A DNA stretch of 62,857 bases from assembly GCA_016214265.1 (NCBI GenBank), contig JACROU010000044.1:32462-95318 (forward strand), given 5' to 3'. Below are positions 52,313 to 61,900 of this stretch, one piece after another. A program made the position numbers and the translations under genes. This DNA is from Candidatus Omnitrophota bacterium (GTDB taxonomy: Bacteria > Omnitrophota > Omnitrophia > Omnitrophales > JACROU01). Numbering within the stretch: the stretch's first letter is position 1; every line of letters begins with the position of its first letter. The notes below the pieces were generated by a model that saw only the letters and a list, made by a program, of their open reading frames with translations, was not told where the DNA came from and searched no databases.

Positions 52313-53254
52313 ATGACTCATGAGCATTCAAATACAGCACAAGTTCCGGAAGATCTCTTGAAAGCAACCCGGAAAAATCTGGCATCTGATCACCCTACTT
52401 GGTGCCCGGGGTGCGGAGATTTTTCGGTGTTGAACGCCTATTTTAAATTGAATGAACGTCGGGGAATGTTAAAACAGCAAATCACAACGATTTCAGGGAT
52501 CGGCTGCTCCAGCCGCTTTCCTTATTTCGTGAACGCGCACGGCGCCCATTTCGTTCATGGCCGCGCGCTCACACTGGCTACCGGACTTTCGCTTTCGCGT
52601 CCCGATCTTCACGTGTTTGTATTTTTTGGCGATGGTGATGCCTTCTCGATCGGCGGCAATCACCTGACACATACCGCTCGCAAAAATGTGAAATTAACCT
52701 GCGTCGTGATGGACAATTCTGTTTATGGACTGACCAAAAAACAAACCTCCCCGACTTCGCCGCTTGGATTTAAAAGCAAAACTGATCCTTGGGGCAGCAC
52801 CGATACACCGATTAACCCTGTGAAAAAATTGATTGCCGACGGCGCCACGTTTGTTGCGCGTTCACACGCTGCGATGCCGGATCATTTGCTGGCCATGATG
52901 GAGCGGGCGATGGATCACGACGGATTCTCGGTTGTTGAAGTCCTCTCGGAATGCACAGAATTTAATCGCGGAGCTTTTGATTCGGCGTTGGCTCGAAAAG
53001 GCGGCCAATTCCGGATCATTGATGAAAAGAAAAATGACGGCACTCCGGAAGATGCCGGGCGTCATGATGTGACGAATGAGCTGGCCGCCCTGAAATTGGC
53101 GATAGAGCCATGGCCAGGATATTTTGGTGTGTTTTATCAGATTCACAAACCAACGAAGAATGATAACGAATCAAAGCTTATCGAGGACGCTATGAAGGGC
53201 GATTCGCGTTCTGAAATGGAACGGCTGCAGGCAATGTTTGATATGACTAAATGA
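52313..53254 (+). CDS. korB: 2-oxoacid:ferredoxin oxidoreductase beta subunit
   Basis: A 313-residue thiamine-diphosphate subunit: TWCPGCGDFSVLNAY, SGIGCSSRFPYFVN, the TPP/Mg site FFGDGDAFSIGGNHLTH and CVVMDNSVYGLTKKQTSPTS. It pairs with KorA just upstream (13-bp gap, GGAG site). 2-Oxoglutarate is the likeliest substrate for this subfamily, but pyruvate-like acids cannot be excluded. Confidence 0.93.
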   Translation: MTHEHSNTAQVPEDLLKATRKNLASDHPTWCPGCGDFSVLNAYFKLNERRGMLKQQITTISGIGCSSRFPYFVNAHGAHFVHGRALTLATGLSLSRPDLHVFVFFGDGDAFSIGGNHLTHTARKNVKLTCVVMDNSVYGLTKKQTSPTSPLGFKSKTDPWGSTDTPINPVKKLIADGATFVARSHAAMPDHLLAMMERAMDHDGFSVVEVLSECTEFNRGAFDSALARKGGQFRIIDEKKNDGTPEDAGRHDVTNELAALKLAIEPWPGYFGVFYQIHKPTKNDNESKLIEDAMKGDSRSEMERLQAMFDMTK

Positions 53255-53258
53255 CAAA

Positions 53259-53648
53259 TTATTTTCCGGCGTAAATACCAACCAAATCCCGCGCAGATAA
53301 AATTCCCACAATCTTTCCGTCATCTCCGGCAACGGTCAAATGACGGAAATGTCCCTCTTTCATCTTTTTCGCGGCTTCCTGCAAAAGATCTTTGGGCTTT
53401 ACGCTGACGAGTTTTTTCGTGTAAACATTTGCGATGATTTCGTGGCGTACTTGCAGCCCGGCAAGCACGACACGTTTAAGCACATCGCGTTCAGTGAATA
53501 TGCCCAGAGGCCGTCCCAGCGTATTGATGACGAGGAGGGCTCCGATATCATTCATGGTCATGAGAGCGACTGCATCATAGATCGAGGTTTTTTCTTTGAC
53601 CGTCAGCACTTCTTTGCGCATGATTTTCTCTACGTATTTTGCTTCCAT
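53259..53648 (-). CDS. Two-CBS-domain protein
   Basis: A 129-residue protein made of two CBS motifs (DAVALMTMNDIGALLVINTL with GIFTERDVLKRVV; EAAKKMKEGHFRHLTVAGDD with GILSARDLVGIY). CBS pairs bind adenine nucleotides and act as energy sensors. The start is ATG 53648 after AGGAGG; the longer frame is spurious. It converges with korB, 4 bp apart, which suggests but does not show a regulatory link. Confidence 0.92.
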   Translation of the reverse strand: MEAKYVEKIMRKEVLTVKEKTSIYDAVALMTMNDIGALLVINTLGRPLGIFTERDVLKRVVLAGLQVRHEIIANVYTKKLVSVKPKDLLQEAAKKMKEGHFRHLTVAGDDGKIVGILSARDLVGIYAGK

Positions 53649-53741
53649 TGAGACCTCCTCGACTTTAAAATAACAGCCGACATTGTATCCGCTTTGCTTC
53701 TCGTTGGCTAAAACAATTTTGTTAAACAAAGGTGATTGAAG

Positions 53742-54092
53742 ATGCCCATAATCAGATTTTTGAAAGAAGCCAAAGACGTCGAGGTTCCCGCTGGTGCAAA
53801 TTTGCGCCAGGCCGCGCTCAAGGCGGACATTACGGTGTATTCCGGGGTGAATAAATACTTGAATTGCATGGGCCATGGGACTTGTGGCACTTGCCGTGTG
53901 CTCATTAAAAATGACACGATGAAAAACTGTTCGCCGAAGGGACTAATCGAAAAAATCCGCCTGGCGCTCAGTTATTTCGCAATCGGCTGCGAGAACGAGA
54001 TCCGATTAAGCTGCCAGGTCAAAGTAACGGGCAATATTGATGTTGAAACGACGCCGGCCTTCAACTTGTACGGCAAGCCTACGAAAGCATAA
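53742..54092 (+). CDS. 2Fe-2S plant-type ferredoxin
   Basis: A 116-residue ferredoxin with ligands in CMGHGTCGTCRVLI and a distal LSCQ, the plant/adrenodoxin-like [2Fe-2S] pattern. The insert between the third and fourth Cys is longer than usual. ATG 53742 follows AAAGGTGA; a TTG two codons upstream is an alternative. It heads the small operon with the VOC protein and the aminopeptidase. Confidence 0.88.
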   Translation: MPIIRFLKEAKDVEVPAGANLRQAALKADITVYSGVNKYLNCMGHGTCGTCRVLIKNDTMKNCSPKGLIEKIRLALSYFAIGCENEIRLSCQVKVTGNIDVETTPAFNLYGKPTKA

Positions 54093-54109
54093 CCGGGAAG
54101 GATGACGAC

Positions 54110-54514
54110 GTGATAACCTTTATCCGCGGTTTGGATCATATCGCGGTGATCGTTCGTGATATGGAACTGTCCGAGAAATTCTACACCCGCGTTTTGGGTG
54201 GACGGGTGATTTGGAAAAACGCCACAAATTGTTTTATTCAGCTTGGGAAAAAAGATGTGCTGGCTCTTCTCGCTGCGCCGACGGGACACCCCTTCAAAAC
54301 CCTCCAAAAACTTCAAGGCAAGAAATTCTCTCATTTTGGATTCCAGGCGAAATCGGAAAAGGAAGTGCGCCGGTTTGCCGATCATTTGAGGAAGCACAAA
54401 GTTCAGATTATCGAGGGGCCATACACACGTTCTGACGGCGCCTCGGTCTATTTTCTGGATCCGAACGGGTACACATTGGAATATTTTTATTTAAAACCAC
54501 GGCTGAAAAAATAA
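54110..54514 (+). CDS. VOC-superfamily (glyoxalase-like) protein
   Basis: A 134-residue protein with two beta-alpha-beta-beta-beta repeats: GLDHIAVIVRDMELSEKFYT (metal His) and the final YFLDPNGYTLEYFYLKP (metal Glu). This is the vicinal-oxygen-chelate fold of glyoxalase I, dioxygenases and fosfomycin-resistance enzymes; the reaction is not assignable. It starts with GTG 54110 after GGAAGGA. Its stop overlaps the next ATG by one base. Confidence 0.88.
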   Translation: MITFIRGLDHIAVIVRDMELSEKFYTRVLGGRVIWKNATNCFIQLGKKDVLALLAAPTGHPFKTLQKLQGKKFSHFGFQAKSEKEVRRFADHLRKHKVQIIEGPYTRSDGASVYFLDPNGYTLEYFYLKPRLKK

Positions 54515-55848
54515 TGATGCCCTCTAATAACATATTCAAAAAACGTCGTCGGGAATTCATGCGCCGGATGAAAGAGGGCGCGGCGCTGCTTCTTTCTGCC
54601 CCCGTGGCGATGCGCAACAACGACGTCGAGCATGAATACCGCCAGGACTCCAATTTCTTTTATCTCACCGGATTTGAAGAGCCGGATGCCGCCTGTCTCC
54701 TTCTGCCACAAGGGAAAAATGAGAAATTCGTTTTGTTCGTCCGCCCTCGAAATTTACAAGAAGAAGTGTGGGGGGGGCATCGCGCCGGCGTCGAAGGCGC
54801 GATAAAACGCTTCGGCGCTGATAAGGCGCACCCGATCAGCGAACTGCCTAAGCGGCTTGAAGAATACCTGGGTGGAGCCAAAGCGTTTTATTTTCAACTC
54901 GGTGCCCGGCCGGATATGGATAAGATGATCACCGAAAAATTAGGCCAATTACGAGCAAACTCGCGCGCTGGGTTTTCGGCGCCTTCGGATTTGCGTGATC
55001 CCGCAGCTATTCTGCACGAGATGCGGTTGATTAAAAGCCGCGAGGAAATCGCAGCGCTTCGAGCGGCGTGTGACGCCTCCGCCAAAGCGCATGAAATGGC
55101 GATGCGCGCTACCCGGCCCGGAATGAGCGAGTACGAAATTGATGCCGTGCTAAGATATTTTTTCCGGAAAAGTGGTTCGCCGCGAATGGGGTATCCTACG
55201 ATTGTGGCTTCGGGGTCAAACGCCACGACACTTCATTACAACGCCAACAACCGTAAAATGAAACCGGGTGAATTGCTGTTGATCGACGCGGGGACGGAAA
55301 TTGATTATATGACCGCCGATATCACGCGCACGTTTCCGGTGAACGGGAAATTCTCAAAAGAACAAAAAGAGATTTATTCTTTGGTGCTTGAAGCGCAGGC
55401 CGCGGCTATTCGCCGTGTGAAACCAGGGGTGACTTTTCAAAGTGTACACGAAATTGCGGTGCAGAAAATTGCGGATGGCCTCAAAAAACTAGGGGTGTTG
55501 AAAGGACCGATCAAAAAATTAATCGAAAAAAAAAATTACGTCCGCTTTTACATGCACAGGACCAGTCATTGGCTGGGCATGGATGTTCATGATTGCGGCG
55601 CGTATTATACGGCTGGAAAATCCCGGAAACTGGAACCGGGGATGGTGCTGACCGTAGAGCCGGGTCTTTATTTCCGCGAAGAAGAAAAATCATATCCGGC
55701 GAAATTCTGCGGCATCGGTATTCGCATTGAAGATGATGTGCTGGTCACCAAAAAAGGCTACGAAATTCTTTCCCACAAAGCCCCAAAGGCAATGGATGAG
55801 CTGGAAGCCATTGTTGGTAAAGGGGTTAGATTAAATATTCCCCAATAA
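54514..55848 (+). CDS. pepP: Xaa-Pro aminopeptidase
   Basis: A 444-residue metalloaminopeptidase of the pita-bread fold. An N-terminal creatinase-like domain (EHEYRQDSNFFYLTGFEEPD) precedes the catalytic domain with metal ligands in IDAGTEID, TADITRTFP, RTSHWLGMDVHD, TVEPGLYF and GIRIEDDVLV. It removes N-terminal residues before proline. Starts at ATG 54514 in TAATGATG, coupled to the VOC gene. Confidence 0.95.
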   Translation: MMPSNNIFKKRRREFMRRMKEGAALLLSAPVAMRNNDVEHEYRQDSNFFYLTGFEEPDAACLLLPQGKNEKFVLFVRPRNLQEEVWGGHRAGVEGAIKRFGADKAHPISELPKRLEEYLGGAKAFYFQLGARPDMDKMITEKLGQLRANSRAGFSAPSDLRDPAAILHEMRLIKSREEIAALRAACDASAKAHEMAMRATRPGMSEYEIDAVLRYFFRKSGSPRMGYPTIVASGSNATTLHYNANNRKMKPGELLLIDAGTEIDYMTADITRTFPVNGKFSKEQKEIYSLVLEAQAAAIRRVKPGVTFQSVHEIAVQKIADGLKKLGVLKGPIKKLIEKKNYVRFYMHRTSHWLGMDVHDCGAYYTAGKSRKLEPGMVLTVEPGLYFREEEKSYPAKFCGIGIRIEDDVLVTKKGYEILSHKAPKAMDELEAIVGKGVRLNIPQ

Positions 55849-55861
55849 CAAATTCCCTTTT

Positions 55862-55890
55862 TTGACTTTTCGGCGTTTGAAGGGCATAAT
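55862..55890 (+). promoter_or_regulatory. Predicted promoter of the giant gene
   Basis: TTGACT (55862-55867) and CATAAT (55885-55890) with an ideal 17-nt spacer, 47 nt before the giant gene's ATG. An AAGGAAGG string lies between. Confidence 0.6.
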
Positions 55891-55937
55891 TCTCACATTG
55901 TTTAAAAAGTATTAAGGAAGGTCAAAAAACGAAGTAA

Positions 55938-58900
55938 ATGAAAAATATTTTCTCCAAAAAATTTATCCAATTTTCCACCGCAGTCACATTTGTGGTTTTT
56001 CTTATTAATTCTGTCGCATGGGGACAAGTTACATCTGGTTTCCGTCCGTCAGAAATTAGAACCGTTCTGTCCGTCTCTATTCCGTCTGAATTGGGCCGTG
56101 TGATTGAAACCGAAGCGTCTTTCCCCGACCAGCCGCTCGTCATTCATATTCAAGACGCGCATGCCAATGACACCGCGCAGAAGAACATGGCGAAAATTCT
56201 CGACTATCTGGTGCACGAGAAAAAAATTAACACCGTGTTTGTCGAAGGCGCCATTGGCGAGCTGGATGCGCGTTATCTGAAATTTTCTGAAGACCGTAAA
56301 TTGAACCGGAAAATTGTGGATCATCTGACGCGTTTTGGCTTAATGACGGCGTCGGATCTTTATCTTTTCGATCATCCCCGGGGAGTTGATTTTATCGGCA
56401 TCGAAAATGCAGAATTGTATCGTGAGGATCTTAATCTTTTCAAAAAAGTGATGTCGCAAGAAAAACAGTCCCGGGAATGGATTCGTTCCAACGAGAAAGA
56501 ATTGGAACGGAACCTCACACGCTCGGTGAATAAAGATCTGCTTACCGCGCTTCGCATTTATCTGCGCGAAGATGCGAGTACCTCATCGATTATGAAAGTG
56601 CTTGGAACGCTGGGGCAACTTTCTGAGCGGCATCTGAATCGGGATTTGCGCGACGCTAAAGAACAGAAAGAATTTCCGAACCTGGTTCGCTTGATGCGGC
56701 TTAAGCTGGAAAAAGAAAATTTGGATCAGGCAAAAGTGACCGCTGAACAGAAAGAAATCGAAAGACTTGCCGGCGCATGCGACTTGGAACACGACAATCC
56801 GCGTTTCGAGCTCGAAAGACTGTATGCGAAGCTCAAATCCAAGGGTTTTGAATTTTCGAAATATCCGAATTTTACCCGCTATGCCAAGCGGTTGATTTAT
56901 GAGCGCGAACTGGATTCTTCGCTTCTGTTTGAAGAGCTCGATCGGTGGCTTGAGCTATTGATGAATACCCTGGCCAAAACACCAGAAGAGAAACGGGCGG
57001 TTGAGCAAGTGAAACAGGCCAAGCTCGAAGCCAAGCTGCTCGTCCTCGAACTAACGCGGAAGGATTGGCCCAAGACCCGGGACTTGAGACCAGAGACTAG
57101 AACTCTTGTCGCGGGGCGCGGGTCTCTGGTCAATGCAGCACTTGAGTTTTACCGTCTCGCCGAACAACGCGAGGCCGCCTTTTTCGACACTATCCAAAAA
57201 ACTCTTAAAGCCAGACACGAATCCCGCGCCATCGTGATCACGGGGGGATTTCATAGTGATGCGCTCAAAAAATATTTTGTTCAAACCCGCGCCAATTACA
57301 CCGTCATCATGCCCGGAGTTGAGGGCGACAGCCGTACAAGTTATGTGAAGGCCTTGCTGGGGCGCGCCTCGGAAACTGCCGCCAGTTCCGATCTCGCCAT
57401 CAATCCGCTGGCCGAACCGCCGGCGTTTGCCGCAAAACTTGGAATCAACCTCGGCGAACGCAAGGCCGTTATCGCTGAAGCCAGAGCCGCCAGCTTAGGC
57501 GAGGATGAAAATGGCGCAGCCGCTGCTTCCAAAGATTCGCTGACGATTGGGAAAGAAGGATTTGAGCTTGCGCCCGGCCAGGAGACAATTGTACACGCGG
57601 GCGACCATTATTTTTATGTTAGCTATAATCAAGTTATCCTTCTTGATGAAAAAGATTTTTCTCCGGTTAAAACGATTCCTCTCAGCGGAAAAATTAATAT
57701 TGAGGCCGACAAGTTTTGGGCGACTGATTCTGAGAATCTCGATCTCGTTCGAAAATTTCTGGAATGGAGAGCGCTCAAACAGAGCGTTCTTCTTAGCATG
57801 CCTTTCGGCAATCGCGCGGGAGGAAATGGCGGGATGTATTTTATCAACGTCAAAGATCCCAGAACCGACGCGGTACAACGCGTGATTGGAACTGCCAAAC
57901 CCGGTGATGTGCGCCGGGCAGTCGTGAAATTCAGCAAAGAGGATGTCAATCGCTCCGCGCGCTATCAGACAATAAAAAAAGAGTGGGGGCGAATACGTGA
58001 TTTTATGGCTGAAACACTGAAAGCGGGCAAACTGGTATTTCGTGATCTGGGAGTTGAAGATGACGAAAAAGAAACCTACGTTCAGCAGCCGCTCGTTGTG
58101 CTTTCGGATTTGATACGTGATGCAAAAACATTGGAAGAAAAGAAATACTTCACAGACCGGTTCGTTAGCTTTATAGAAGCTTTCTGGGGAGCTGGTTTTA
58201 TGGATATGGATTTGCGTCCGGAAAATTGTGGTTTCAACAAAGACGGCAGGCTTGTTATTCATGATTTTGATTACACTAAAACTATGAAAGAGTTTGCCGA
58301 ATCCGACTCCTTCGAAAAAAGAGGGGTGTTTGTCAACTATATCGTCAACAACGCAATATTTTTTGAACAGATTGATGAAAATTTGCGCAACTATTTTTTG
58401 AGTAAAGTTGAAGCCATTAGTTTTATGAAAGAGATAATAAATGAATCGGAGCAGGAGTCCCAGTTTCATGGCACGTTCAAAAATTATGTATTAGTAAACC
58501 CGGAAATAAATCCCGAAGCTTATGATAAGGCCATCGAAGAAGCCCGGAAAAATCCTCTTCTAGCATTGATTCGCTGGGGAGTTCAGAAAAATAAAGAAAG
58601 AGAGCTTTTGCAGAAGGAACAAAAGCGATTCTCTGGCAACTTAAAAATGTGCAAGGATTTGGAAGAAAAAATTCAAGCGATCTGCAATGAAATAGCGCTG
58701 AATTGCTTTAATTTTTTTGAAGAAGCAGTGAATAAAAGAGAAGCTAATCTTATCGAATTGTTTGAAGGGATAAAAAAATCAGAAACAAAGAAAGAAGCCA
58801 TGCCTGATGCGGTGCCCCCCGATCCTCAAATGGCAAGTCTTTGGGCAAAAAAATACGTAGAGCCATACAAAAATTATCAAACCAATGCGCAGCGATTCGC

Positions 58901-61900
58901 AGTTCTTGAAAGAGAGCTTGGAGACTGGATCAAGTCCCCTGTATTGGATGCCTTGAAACAAAGCGAAGAAGAAAGTTTGAAAGAGTTTCTCGAGTTAAGA
59001 AAACGTTTGAATCTTGTCGACGGACGGCAGATTTTTGTGGGTAGAAAAGTCCCCCGGTTTCAGATGCTGGATCAGGATTTGTCCATGAAGCATGACTATC
59101 ATTTTGTGGTAATTAAGATGGTAGATCCGGATGATGGGACGGAAAAGCTTTATATTATGGATTTGAATGCGCGCCAGAAAAATCCGAGCCAGACGAACAT
59201 TTTCCGGGTTGTTCCTTCTGGGACCTACAAATTTAAGAAGCAAAATACAACTACTGGAGATATCGAAGAAGTTTCCTTGGCGCAATGGGGTGTGGGAACG
59301 ATTAATGTTCCCCAGCCAGAGACCTCAACAGATCAGGAATCGGAAGTATCTCGAGTTCCTTCGATAAGAACGCAAGATTTGGTCAGATCAATGAGAGCCT
59401 CAGATCCTACGGGAACGGTGAAAAAACCGGAAATAAAATCAGATGGAAATCGATCTTCCACTTCGATGGAAAATCCGTTTAAGAATCTGCTTTTAAAAGC
59501 TGTTCTGGATTTCATTCAGGATAATCGAAAGAATTTTAATTTTTCAGAAGATACAGAAAAAATGAATCAGTTCCGACAGGCTGTAGCTGAGGGTTTTGAA
59601 ATATTGTCCCCAGAATCGAAAAAGGAGCTGGAGTCATGGGAAAAAGAAATTGAATCTGAAGGCCTTCGGAATTTAGATCTTCAGATGGAAAACGGAGTAA
59701 TCCGTGTTGCTCACAAAAAACGAAGAATAGATCCCATACAACATAAATTTCTAAATCCTCTGGCCAAAATATTCCCCGGCTATGAATTTCGAGAAGGAAA
59801 ATGGTCAAGATATTACGTTCAAGTAACCGGAAATGTGGCCATCGGTCAGGGTAAGCGTGCGATTGTGCGGCCTGAAAAAAATAAAGATGGAAAGACGGTA
59901 TGGACAGAAGTCAAATCCGGTGCCAAAAGTTTAGGTTCTGAAAAATCAGAATCGGCAAAAGGTCATAGTCTGGGCGCGGAAAAAGATGAATTTGTTTCAC
60001 CGAATGGAATGCTTCTGCCCGCTGACAGCGAGGTGATTCTGAGTGCGGCAAATTCCACTTTTTATCTCAATTCAGATCGCGTGGCGCTGATTGTTCCTGA
60101 TGCGGAAGGGAAAAACCTTCTTCAGATGAACGCGGTTCCGTTTGTCGAGGGGACTTTTTTGGAGCGGGAGAAATCGGGCGGGAAACAATTTACATGGTCA
60201 ACCAGTCAGGCGGAGCTTGAAAAAATCTACAAATTTTTTAAATGGAAAACACTTGGAACGGATGTGGTTTTAAAAAAACCCCGATGGGCCGGGCGGGGAG
60301 CCAACGGAATTGCACTTCATATCCTTGTGAAGAGTCCGGAAACCGCTGCATTTCATGCTGTGCTGGGCGAGACCAAGCCTGATCAGGTCAGCAAAGTTTA
60401 TTTAAAAATCAGCGCGAAAGCCACGACTCGTGACGAGGTGTTCGATGAAATTTCGAAGCCCCAGCATGAACGGCTGAGAAAGTTTATGGCGGCAACAGCG
60501 CGGCTGGTAACCGAACAAGAATTCAAAGAGGCCGGTTTAAAAAAACCCGAGCAGTATGAAACTCAAAACAAATTATATGTGCAGCAGCCGGTAGTGATTT
60601 TAAGTGATGTGATGCGAAACGCGAGAAGTCTGGACACGCAAAAATTCCTTATCGATCAATTTGTAGACCGGGTCGAAGCTTTTTGGCGTTCAGGATTTAT
60701 CGATATGGATTCTCGTCCCGACAATTGGGGATTTAACGAAGAGGGTGATCTGGTATTTCATGATTTTGATTACACGATAACCAGCAGACAGTTCAACAAT
60801 CCCGAGACGTACAAAAAATTCAACATGTCCGAATTGGATTTCAAGGCGCAGCTTTTCGCTAATTATGTGTTAAACAACGCCGCCTTTTTTTACCGGATCG
60901 ATCCGTTGCTTGCCGATTATTTTTTGACTCGGATCGCCACGGTTCCATTTATCAATGAAATTTTAGTGGATTGCGAAACCTCAGACGATCCGGCGCGATT
61001 CAAACGTCTTATGGGACTTGCAAAAGCCTGGAATGGTATTAAAACCGAAAAGGAAAAAACCCAGGTGATTTATGACGTTGTGGAATATTTTAAAACTGCG
61101 GTAATGAGCCGGAAAGACGATCTGGCCGCTTTGTTCAGAAACACGCCTCCCCGGACTATCAAAGATTCCGAAAAGACATCCATTGCCGAGCAAAAGAAAA
61201 GGCTGGCGTCGCAATGGGCGAAAATTTTCGTGGAACGGTATCACGATTATAATCAGCAAGCGAAACGTTATGAAGAAATGGGAATCGAGTTAAGCGAGAT
61301 TGTTGATTCAAAAATTTTCGAAGATTACAACACCGAAGAGTTTCGGAACGTGGGCATTTTGTTGAATAAGACGAAAGAGCTTAACAGTAAATTCCAGCTG
61401 AAGGGTATAAAACTTGTGTGTGTGGGAAAAAGCGTTCCGCATTTTCAGTTACGAGTGAATGACCCTATGTTGGATGATTTTCATTTTGTGGTTATAAAAG
61501 GCCAAGATCCAAGTGGCAAATATCAAACTGTGGTTTTGGATTATGGGGCTGTGAATGAGGGTGATGGGAAAAGCAAAACGCAAATTATGGCCGTTAACTC
61601 CAGAGGATCTGTGCCTATTTATCTGAAGACAAAAACTGTTGATCCGGAAAAGGGATTTGTAACTAAGTTGGAACCGGTTAGAGATGGGCAGTTGGTAGAT
61701 CCGGGAACTATGGAGCAAAACTTTGGCGCAAAAAATAACAATGAAGAAGATTTGCTGAGAAATCTTGGAATCGAATTGGTTTCCGAAGAGGGGGAATCTA
61801 TTTCTGACATACGGCAGGCAGATAAACCGGCAGAATCGGAACTTGAAATTAACACCTTTGATATTCAGAGCGCTCTGGCGGGGTGGGAGGAGGAAAAATC

